Assembly (NCBI GenBank): GCA_905160935.1
Contig: CAJHZI010000371.1
Span: 747,501 to 811,500 of the forward strand
From: Enchytraeus crypticus
Lineage: Eukaryota > Annelida > Clitellata > Enchytraeida > Enchytraeidae
Length of the DNA stretch: 64,000 bases
Reading direction: 5' to 3'
The translations under genes and the position numbers were made by a program. The notes under the pieces were generated by a model, which saw only the letters and a list, made by a program, of their open reading frames with translations, had not been told where the DNA came from and did not search any database. Positions 54,960-64,000 of this stretch are shown here, one piece after another (the stretch's first letter is position 1; the number at the start of each line of letters is the position of its first letter).

Positions 54960-57130
54960 TGTTTATAAACAGTAAGCACTTTTCCGACAAGGCATCTTTA
55001 TCAACTTTAAATTTACCGAGTCATGTTTTTATCAACTTTAACATTAACAAGTTATGTTTTTTATAACATTTATTATCATGAAGACATGCTTTTATCAACT
55101 TTAAATATACCAAGGCATCCTTTTTACCAACTTTAACTTTAACAAGTTAAGTTTTTATCAATTTAAAAATTATCAAATCTTAATTTTATCAACTGTAACT
55201 TTAGCAAGTTAATTTGTTATCAAATTTAAATTTATCATGTCACCTTTTTATTAACTTTAACTATAACTAGTTAAGTTTTTATCTATTTGAAATTTATCAG
55301 ATAACCTGCACAATAACAGCTGCGGTGTGCAGCCTAAAAGCTAGTGATGACGCACTATCAGATGACCCAAGCAACGTAATAAAGAGGGACACACTGACCT
55401 ATACTGCGCAATAACGGCTGCTGCGAGCGGCTGCGGGACAGCGGCGGGTAGCGACGAGCTTCTGCGGTAGACAGCTTCTGCGGCGACGAACTTCTGCGGC
55501 GGCTCGCTGCTGCGCTCCGCCTAGAATGATGACTCATTCTCACGCGCACAATAGTTATTTAAACCTAGTAAGCTCGACGTAAACATGATGACTCATTCTC
55601 ACGCGCACAACTGTTACTTTGACCTACTAAGCTCGACGTAAACATGATTACTCATTCTCATATGCACAATTGTTATATTGATCTACTAAATTCAACGCAT
55701 CATTTTTATTAACATTAACTGTATCAAGGTGTGTTACATCAACATTAACTTTATCAAAGCTTATTTTTATCAACTTTACATTTATCAAGTCTTCCTTTTT
55801 TTTATCAACTTTAACTTTATCAAGGCAACTTATTATCAAGTTTAAGTTTAACAAATTTTGTTTTTAGAAAATTTATTATCATGAAGACGTGTTTTTATCA
55901 ACTTTAAATATACCAAGGCATCTTTTCATTAACTTTAACTTTATCAACTTCAGTTGCTTTTTGTATAAATTTTATATTTATCCAGTCAACTTTTTTATCA
56001 ACTTTAACTTTAACAAGTTAAGTTTTATCAATTTTACATTTATCATGTGGTCTTTTTTATCAACTTTAACTTTAACAGGTTAAGTTTTTATCAATTTTAC
56101 ATTTATCAAGTTGTCTTTTTTATCAAATTTAACATTATCAACTTAAGTTTTTTATAAATTTGACATTTATCAAGTTGACTTTTTTTTATCAAGTTTAACA
56201 TTATCAACTTAAGTTTTTATAAATTTGACATTTATCAAGTCTTCCTTTTTATCAACTTTAATTTTAACAAGTTAAGTTGTTATCAATTTTAAGTTTGTCA
56301 AGTCATCTTTTTTATCAACTTTAACTTTATCAAGGTGTGATTTTATCAATTTTAAATATCTCAAGACTTATTATTTATCAATTTCAACTTTAACAAGTTA
56401 AGTGTTATCAATTTGACATTTATCAAGTCGTCTTTTTTATCAACTTTCACTTTAACAAGTTAAGTTTTTATAAAATTTATTATTATGAAGATGTGTTTTT
56501 ATCATTTGCAACTTTATCGAGACGTGTTTTTACCAAGTCATGTTTTTATCAACTTTAACTTTACCATGGTATTTTTTTATCAAGTTTAAATTTAACAAGT
56601 TATGTTTTTATAAAATGTATTATCATGAACGTGTACTTTTACCAACTTTAACTTTAACAAGTTATGCTTTTATAAAATATATTATTATGAAGGTGTGATT
56701 TTATCATTTGTAACTTTATCAAGGTGCGTTTTTATCAACTTTAACTTTACTAAGTCATGCTTTTACTAACTTTAACGTTACTAAGGTATCTTTTTATAAA
56801 TTTTTAATTTAACAAGTTATGTTTTTGTAAAATTTATTATCGTGAAGGCATGTTTTATCAACTTTAAATAAACCAAAGGCATCTTTTATATCAACTTTAA
56901 CATTATCAACTTAAGTTTTTATCAATTTTACATTTATCCTGTTATCTTTTTTTATCAACTTTAACTTAAACAAGTTAAGTTGTATCAATTTTACATTTAT
57001 CAACTCGCCTTTTTTATCAGCTTTAACTTTAACAAGGTGTGATTTTATCAATTTCAAATTTAACAAGTCATACTTTTTATCAATGTTTATTTTAACAAGT
57101 CAAGTTGTTATCAATTTTAAATTTATCAAG
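54960..57130. repeat. AT-rich degenerate satellite, about 2.1 kb
   Basis: Dozens of degenerate units of roughly 30-40 bp alternate ttttatcaactttaacttta acaagttaagt with tttttatcaattttacattt atcaagtcgtc. One strand is almost wholly T, A and occasional C. It is interrupted at about 55300-55700 by the GC-rich block and a 59-bp tandem repeat. No open frame is meaningful here. Confidence 0.93.
55526..55700. repeat. 59-bp tandem repeat, three units
   Basis: atgatgactcattctcacgc starts at 55526 and 55585, and atgattactcattctcatat at 55644 (period 59), each with gcacaa…gttat…gacctactaagctcgacgta aac. The AP-1-like tgactca occurs in the first two units. It is embedded in the satellite. Confidence 0.9.
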
Positions 57131-57390
57131 TCATTGTATTATTGCATCATTGTATCAATGTCTCATTGTATTAAGTTATTAATGTATTATTGCATTACTG
57201 TATTATTGTTTCATGAATTATGTATTATTGTCTTAGTGCATCATGTGTCATGTACTATTGTGTCATGTATTATTGTACTATGTGTTGCTGTATTATTCTA
57301 TACTCCTACTGTATTATCGTGTTACTGTATTATTCTGTTACTGTATTATTCTGTTACTGTATTCTTCCTCTACTGTATTATTCTCATTGC
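57131..57390. repeat. Low-complexity (TATTGTATTACTG)-like sequence
   Basis: Repeated attgtattattg, tgtatcatg and ctgtattattctgttact words without a fixed period. Confidence 0.85.
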
Positions 57391-58374
57391 AGACTCTGCT
57401 TGCTAAGCTCGCTTCCTCATACAAAATTGAAACATTCTGAAAACCGACCATACATTTTATTTCTGTTTAAAATATCTAGTGAAGTAGTCCATACATATGC
57501 CGTATTCAGTAGCTATTGATATTTGAAGATAAACGCTAATTTCAGTCCATTAGCTATAGAATACAGAGGATGGTTGAATATGCGATGTAGTCGTGATAAT
57601 GATCCAGAATGACGAAAATTCGAAACCAAGTCCTTCCACTCCAACAGTGAGAAACAGTCCCAACTCCACCATATTAAGATTAAGGGTGGAATATAAATGA
57701 TGGTCATTAGAACTACAAGTTGAAGACGTATTTAACGTTCGTGGGCGCTGATGATGACTTGGGAACATAGCTTTAGAGCCCGGTACGGGATCGATCTGCT
57801 GTTCAGCCAGATAGGCCACTGATGAATTGAAGGACCGCTAAGATTACAATGATAATTAGACGAACACAGTTAATTAACAGCGACTACTATGTTCTATTTT
57901 ATTAGTCCATATTTTATCGCAGCAACATACATACTCTAAACTACACTTTAACAGTCTCTATATCAAGTTACAGTTGCTAATACGATGAGCGTAATACTTA
58001 AAGCTCCTAGCCTATGAACGTTGTGCCTAAGGGCTCCAGCGCTGTCTGATCGCGATAGGCACCTGCCTCCCAATTAGCCCCCGCTTTCTTGCTGCATTCC
58101 TCCAGCGACCAACCCCGCTACCTGATAATTTTACACAGTTTTCTCAGCAGGCTATGTAACTGTCATCGACTGCGAATGCTTACGTCGACTGAACTCTTCC
58201 GCTGCTAGTCCGAATGATCTCGCTCTAGCTGCTAGCTAGCGCTTTATATACATGCACTAGCGTCATGTATGGATACATCCTACTCTAGCGTCCTGTATTA
58301 ATACAGTTTTCCATTCATATATTAATACATTAAGTCATGTGTATCAATTTATTCTCTCCATTACAGTGTTCGTG
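57391..58374. other. Intergenic sequence without a recognised gene
   Basis: Overlapping open frames on the minus strand at 57513-57819 match nothing I know and show no motif. A tata-like gctttatatacatg and a duplicated actctagcgtcctgtat / actagcgtcatgtat word lie at 58240-58300. Confidence 0.4.
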
Positions 58375-58550
58375 ATGGTTTCTGCTCTGGGGTTATTGTA
58401 CCAATTATTCAAGATAAGCTAGGTGATAAAAATTACACCAATAATTATAGAGGCATTACCTTAGTACCTCTTATCTCGAAATTATTTGAATTAGTCATAC
58501 TTGAAATTTGCAAAGCTTTGAAATCATCTGTGAATGTTTGACGGTAAAGA
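58375..58550 (+). pseudogene. LINE family A reverse transcriptase fragment
   Basis: VRDGFCSGVIVPIIQDKLGD then KNYTNNYRGITLVPLISKLF and ELVILEICKALKSS. It aligns with the LINE family A segment at 3850-4010 (…IIPIIKDKLGDKND..NNYRGITLIALISKLFELVIL). Both ends are broken off. Confidence 0.85.
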
Positions 58551-58709
58551 ATGCCTTAAGAAACTAGGGTAGAGTGGGGCAAGATACCCAGTTTTTCCTA
58601 CTGAAATCAAGAACTATCACTCTAACAAACGTTTGGTCGTCAAGTATTGAGGATAAGTAAATATTGAAAACAATTTATCACCATCCTACACTCTACCTTG
58701 TGGAGTCTG

Positions 58710-60190
58710 TCGGTGTTCTGTGCTTGTCCCCCTCCTTTTCACCTTATATACCACCTCTAAACAAATTAAGGTCCAGTTTATAACACTATTGCAATTGCTA
58801 CTCAGTTCAATAATTACTTCTCTGCAACAGGTAATACCCTTGCTTCTAAGATTATCTCATCGGTTAATGGGTATACTACCATTTCTACCTCCTTCTGTAA
58901 CAATATCAATTTTTCTAAATCCTGCAGCTGAAAATGAAGTAGGCCTATTAAATATTGTTATGTCTCTGAAATCTACTAATTCTACTGGTAGTGATGCTGT
59001 AATTAGAAAAATTCTTCAACTATCTATTAACCTTATCATCAATCCCTTAACTCATATTTTTAATCAATTCCTTCAACTTGGCGATTTTCTTTCTTCTTTT
59101 AAAATTGCCAAAGTTATTCCAATCCATAAAAGGCGACACCTGCAAAGTTGACAATTACAGACCTATATATTTATTAAGCAACCTTAGCAAAGTTTCTGAA
59201 AAAATTATGTATAATCGTATTTATAGCTTTATGTGCAAATATTTTCTATTTTCATCACATCAATATGGCTTTTAGTAAAGGTCACTCAACTGCTGATGCA
59301 ATCATTAACTCTATTAATATGATACGTTTGGAAAATGGTTCTAATAATTATTATCAATAAATAACTATACAATTACAATTATATAATCTGGTTATTTTAT
59401 GATCTAAGTAAGGCGTTCGATACTGTTAATCATAATATATTATTATTAGATAAATAAAATACATATGAATTCGTGGTACAGCCCTTAAATGGTTCTTGTC
59501 TTACCTCTTGGATAGATCTCAATATACTGTTATTAAAGATTTATCATTTAGCATCCTATCTATCTATCACTACTGGGGTACCTCAAGGTTCTACCCTTGG
59601 TTCCCTACTGTTTCTAATATATATCAATGATATCGAACGCTCTACCAATAACGTCTTGCTATCTCTTTTTGCTGACGACTCTTAATGCTTTTATTTCAGA
59701 AAACAATTTTGTATCTGCATTTCCTAAAGCCAACTGTGCTCGTAAGGAACTAAGCCATTGGTTCAGTTGCAACTTATCAAGCATTAATTATGATATGTCT
59801 GCTTATATTTTATTTTACCTTAATAGTGATGACATTGATTTAATTAAGTCTTCTAATTTGCGTATTGGTGTCAATGGAATTGTTATTAATACAGTCAATC
59901 ACAATAAAATTCTAGGAATTTATATTGATGAAAGTCTCAATTTTAAACAACATTTTCACAAAATTATATCTAGAACTAATAGTTTTAGAGGTATGCTCTT
60001 TCAGAGAAGAGATCTATTGCCAATCTTATGTCGGAAAAATATTTATTACGCCTTCGTTTATCCGTATATCCATTGCGGGATTGAAGCTTTGAGCAACTGA
60101 TCTTAGCTTGCAACAGAGTACTTGGAAACTTGATAGATATTATAATGTTAAACTTTATCTAACTACAACGCGCTCCCTGTTAATCTCTCA
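58710..60190 (+). pseudogene. LINE family B-like element, internal and 3' remnant
   Basis: The frames give [87 protein letters not shown] with LSLFADDS (59665-59685), and NHNKILGIYIDESLNFKQHF. Motif order and wording follow LINE family B (32770-33740). Many stops and shifts mark it as older than the copy in pdia6 intron 2. Confidence 0.8.
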
Positions 60191-60838
60191 CTAAATTTAC
60201 GAATCTCTAAAATTATCTTCAGATGCTTAAATTCTTCCAATTCAGTCCCCTCTTCTACGTCCAATTTATTCTGCTTAAAACAGGCTGGTCATCAGTGCCA
60301 TAACTAGTACCCCTCAGTCGGGGGCGGGGCGGCCGGATGATTACAAAAGATATATGCATGAATATCGAATTGATGCCCTGGGCAAGAAAACTGTAAATCT
60401 CAATATTGTACGATTTCTGTTTACTTGATTTTATTTACTGTTCTATTGGTATCTAATATGGGCCCCTGGCAGAGGAACTGAGTTACACTGCACCCCCCCC
60501 CCCCCTTACAAGCACCAAGATAGATCTTTGATAGAAAGAAGGACTGTTAGTATCCTTGCAACACTAGTTAAAGCCGGCAATTAGTGCTCCCAAAAAATGT
60601 TTGGCATCATGTATCACGACCGTATATTAATGGTTCTTTTCTACTCAAAATTGCCTACCCTAAAATGAGACAGATCACATTTTATATTTGACAACTTCAC
60701 ATTTTTATGGATTGATTTATTCAGTAACCAATTAGTTATTATGAACATCATAACTTTCTTACTAAACTAAAACTAGCTCAACAAGAACAAGAGACTTAAG
60801 TTTTGAAGAATTTTAATTCTAGTAAAGTACTTCCGGAA
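60191..60838. other. Region downstream of rpS13, no gene
   Basis: Contains a poly-C tract (60494-60507), a GC-rich cgggggcggggcggccgg near 60317, and AT-rich sequence. Confidence 0.4.
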
Positions 60839-60844
60839 TTTAAT
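60839..60844 (-). terminator. Possible rpS13 polyadenylation signal ATTAAA
   Basis: ATTAAA on the minus strand lies 54-59 nt after the rpS13 stop codon. It is the nearest common polyadenylation hexamer, and ribosomal protein mRNAs have short 3' UTRs. No downstream element was verified. Confidence 0.4.
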
Positions 60845-60897
60845 AGGTTAATCCATAATAGCGTCTCTATTGGAGTACTTCAATGGTCCATAGATCT

Positions 60898-60931
60898 TCA
60901 AGCAACGAGGGCTGATGCTGTGCTACTCTCA
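60898..60931 (-). CDS. rps13: rpS13 last exon
   Basis: It reads (Y)ESSTASALVA and a stop, the invariant C-terminus of eukaryotic ribosomal protein S13/uS15. The acceptor is ttgttttttgtag. The first base completes the Tyr codon opened by the upstream exon. It is 34 nt long. The protein is a 40S subunit component binding 18S rRNA. Confidence 0.95.
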
Positions 60932-61371
60932 CTACAAAAAACAACAATAGAGTCATGACTTAGAAAGTTAAAACTAACTTATGACGAGACACATCAACGG
61001 CTTTGCCAATAAGTACGAAAAGGCACAAGGCAATATATCTTAATCTTCATCGCTTTCGAATGATGTATGCCTGAGTTATGCATTTTCAACTTATGCTCTT
61101 GTGGTTGCGTGTTTACTGATCCGGGCTTGTAACTCAATCCACTCAATCCGAGGCAAACACAGTCACCTTAATGCCACATCCATATACTTAAAAAATGAGC
61201 TTACGAGCTTATATACCAAAATATTAAATAAGTATTCAGGATCAGTTACAGACAATCCCAGAATGTCAATAACGAACCGAGTCGCAGTCGGATATCTTAA
61301 CAACATAGCTACTAGCTCCAGCTTGATGGCAGAACAAGGATAAAGTTGATAAATAGTTTAAAACTACTTAC

Positions 61372-61472
61372 TACTTCCAAACAGGTGGAAGAATTTTCTT
61401 GGTTTTGTAGTAGCGAGCCAAACGATGAATACGCGACTCCACCAGAATGAGACGGAACTTCGAGTCACGATC
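61372..61472 (-). CDS. rps13: rpS13 penultimate exon
   Basis: It encodes [20 protein letters not shown] then [13 protein letters not shown] plus two bases of Tyr (101 nt). This is the C-terminal helix-rich region of S13/uS15. The acceptor is ttgtatag and the donor is gtaagt. The intron to the last exon is 440 bp. In vertebrates RPS13 introns host U14 box C/D snoRNAs. I looked for C (RTGATGA) and D (CTGA) boxes in the correct strand and spacing and found none convincing. The earlier exons are not visible up to 64000. Confidence 0.96.
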
Positions 61473-62744
61473 CTATACAATATAGAATATTACAGTAATG
61501 TTCAACTGATTAATTTTCAGTGAAATATTTTCTGAAACTATATTTTACTTCTTCCTCATCTATTTTTACATATACAGTATAATTATCTATCGATCCAATT
61601 ACTCCTGCTATTAATTCTTTCATATATTATAAATGTCTTCAATTAGAAATTTAAGTGTTGTTCAATATATTGTACATGCTATCGACAGGTTATAAATACA
61701 AGAAGGATTGAATATTTTCTTGCACAATTTCATGCAAACGTGTTTAAAAATTGCATACAAAGAAAAACTGTTACATTGCAACTGTTACATTAAGTATACT
61801 TCTAAAAACCTTTTTCAAAGCTATTTTATATGCATTGATTAACAAGGTAATTGTGTAGTGTCAGGTCCTTTCTAACAAAGCAGGTTTAGCTGTAGACCAA
61901 AAGGTTATCAAAGTTGATAGCAAGTATGCCAGATACGCACGAGCAGCTGGTAGAAAACTTGCCGAACAGATGCAGTAAAGTTAATGCATACATGACAACA
62001 AATGTTAAAATTGACATCAAGTGAAACATCACAATGCACTCTATTGGTAATATTTTTGGAAACAGATAAACCGCAGTTTAATGGTTTAAGCCACAGAAGA
62101 GTCACTATTTTGAACCACATAAGCTTATTCAGAGGATTAGTAGTTGCACCTCTCGTTTTAATGGAGAATTAAACGGCAGTTTAGTTATTCTAAAGTATAG
62201 GAAGCAAAATTTTAGTTTTGTCCACAAAGTAAGCTGATTGATTGATCAGACAGAAGGACAATGCTGTAAATGGATGAAAATATAATTTTGGTGATTAACC
62301 TTGAAATTAATAATACCATGTATTCTTCACTACTGCCAAAAAGTTCCATTCTATGGCTTAGCTCCATTTCAAAGTCTCGTCAAACTATGATTTAAATTGT
62401 GCATAGTAAATATGGGTACCTGTGAAAAAATTACTTTATTGATGACTGAATTGCTCTGTAAGCTTATCATTAAATGCAATTTGAATTTCCTATATATACA
62501 AACAGACCAATATTGGTTTGGATCAAATAATGGGGCAAGTACTTATACATCAAAATTTCACCAATGACACGACTATTGCTTCAAAGTAACTAAGCATAAG
62601 CGTTTTTCTGATCTTCCATTGCATTCGACAAAATATTAAATATTATATTTTTAAAAGTGTAACACTGACACAATATACTAGTCCTCACAACAAGTTCAAA
62701 ACTTTAAAATACATATCACATATTATAAAGGCACTACATGTGGC
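61473..62744. other. rpS13 intron without a gene
   Basis: Upstream intron of rpS13 (minus strand), at least 1.3 kb and probably continuing past the window edge. AT-rich, no repeat recognised before the fold-back element. Confidence 0.5.
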
Positions 62745-63990
62745 GGATCCAGAGGCCCCTCCTTAAGCCTGCCGATAAAAAAATTGTAAACTATATTCTC
62801 ATTGCTTCTATGGCAATTTTGATGAGTAAATTCTATGGCAATTCGGATGAGTAAATCAGTTTGTAAGGGCAGTGGGGGGGGGGGTACAAGAGGGAACTTA
62901 GTTTTCCATCAGCTGGTTTCTTTTCAAATACGGCCCTCGCTAGGAGCTCATATTTTGGTATACCATGAGCCCTGTATAATGGACGGGGCCCGAAAAATAT
63001 CGAATGTTTCACTAGCTTTTAATTTTTGTTTTGAGCACTGTATGAGATGATAAAAGGGTGGAAGTAAAAAAGCAGTGGTACAAGTAAAACAGCCTTGGCT
63101 GATGGGGGCTTAAACTCTTGCCAAAATTAGGTCACTTTTGCAATTCGTCCAGATCCGCCGAGTTTCTTCAGGCGAAAAAATTTATGTACCATTTCCAAAA
63201 CAAAAGTAAGATTTTAGCCATTTTAGGTTTCCCTTGACTTTAGTAAGGATATGAGGGGGGGAGGTAAAATATTGGGGATACGCTCATTCTATGAGAATGA
63301 GTCGAATGCAGAAATGAAAAAATTCGAGTCCTCACAGTATTTTTGTTTTGATGAGTCACATGTCCCAAAGAAGGTGGGGCGTAAGCAAAAAATATGTGCA
63401 CCCAGGAATTTTTTAAGGGGGGGATTTTTTGTGAGAGTGTAGCCTACACATATTTTGCTTACGACACGCCTTCTTTGGGACATGTGACGCAACCAGAAGG
63501 CTGTGAGATGGGGGGGGCTTAAAATATTTTCACTACTACGCTTGGCCCATAGATTGAATGTACTTCTGTATCTTACCCCCTCCCGTACCCATAAAAAAAA
63601 TCAATGGAAAACCTGAAATCCTACATTTGTTTTGGAAGAATGAACTCAGCGGATCTAGACGAATTGCATAAGTGACCTAATTTTGGCGGTGGGGGTTAAG
63701 CCCCTCCCAAAGCTGTTTGCACCACTACTCCGGTTCAGAGTTCACATTTTTAGTCGCACTATTTTTTCTCTAATTCAGTGGTAAAGTGAAAATTGAGAGC
63801 TAATGAAACGGTCAACATTTTTTGGGCCCCCATCCATTATACAGGGCTCCTAGTGTAACAAATATATGGACCACTAGTGGGGCCCATATTTGAAAAATTT
63901 TTGAGCTGTAGTGGAACTTAGTTCTCTCTCGTATACCCCCCCCAATCCACTGCCCTACAAACATATTTACACATAGAAATTGCCACAGAA
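62745..63990. mobile_element. Large fold-back (inverted-repeat) element
   Basis: The left arm (about 62800-63235) and right arm (about 63580-63990) are inverted copies. Pairs include tttgtaagggcagtgggggg / cccccaatccactgccctac aaa, gggaacttag / ctaagttc, gccctgtataatgg / ccattatacagggc, aggtcacttttgcaattcg / cgaattgcataagtgacct, and ccagatccgccgag / ctcagcggatctag. An inner pair (cacatgtcccaaagaagg at 63358 and ccttctttgggacatgtg at 63470) brings the symmetry almost to the centre near 63420. A 24-bp word (tctatggcaattttgatgag) is duplicated in the left arm. No coding capacity. The right end is cut or nearly cut by the window edge. Confidence 0.85.
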
Positions 63991-64000
63991 ACAAAGAAAA

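Noticed and set aside
57220..57519. Cys/Tyr-rich plus-strand frames
   Set aside because: Low-complexity tattattgta sequence; hydrophobic look is compositional.
57513..57819. Overlapping minus-strand frames of 64 and 89 residues
   Set aside because: No motif, no splice context, and they overlap each other in different frames.
60932..61371. Intronic box C/D snoRNA (U14) in rpS13
   Set aside because: Known host role in vertebrates, but no RTGATGA … CTGA pair with flanking complementarity was found on the minus strand here.

Overview
This window is metazoan nuclear DNA, almost certainly from an invertebrate. It holds parts of two intron-split conserved genes, both on the minus strand. Everything else is introns and intergenic DNA packed with decayed transposable elements, (TA)n microsatellites and satellites. 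No prokaryotic gene organisation, CRISPR array, rRNA or intact tRNA was seen. The RPS13 C-terminal exon reads [18 protein letters not shown], and the PDIA6 third-domain start reads VPAPEI. Both lean toward arthropod versions of these proteins, but this is too weak to name a phylum.

Gene 1 is pdia6 (ER protein disulfide isomerase A6/P5), 45221 down to 8145. Seven exons can be joined in frame (19+142+58+127+113+225+150 nt = 278 codons). They cover the signal peptide, thioredoxin domain a with CGHC, thioredoxin domain a' with CGHC, and the start of domain b. The C-terminal part is not visible and probably lies beyond position 1. Gene 2 is rpS13: its last two coding exons are at 61472-61372 and 60931-60898, and the upstream exons lie beyond the right edge.

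Layout: 1-8144 is the last visible pdia6 intron (or 3' flank), with a LINE nested inside a mariner-like long-TIR element. 8295-17804 is intron 6, with hAT, piggyBac and LINE remnants and a second copy of the same mariner-like element. 18681-27823 are introns 4 and 3, with a TIR element carrying a LINE, RTE-like LINE 3' ends and a CR1/L2-like LINE. 27882-42589 is intron 2 (14.7 kb), with a tandem train of (TA)n-separated mariner-like elements, two of which carry near-full-length LINEs. 42732-45202 is intron 1. 45222-60897 is intergenic, with a decayed Gypsy retrotransposon bounded by inverted repeats, several tandem repeats, a 2 kb AT-rich satellite and LINE fragments. 60898-64000 is rpS13 and a large inverted-repeat (fold-back) element.

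The main unexplained pattern is that five different TIR-bounded DNA-transposon-like units each contain a retroelement between their inverted repeats: four LINEs and one Gypsy. Most of these units are flanked by (TA)n arrays. No autonomous, intact transposase or reverse transcriptase frame was found; all are interrupted by stops or frameshifts.
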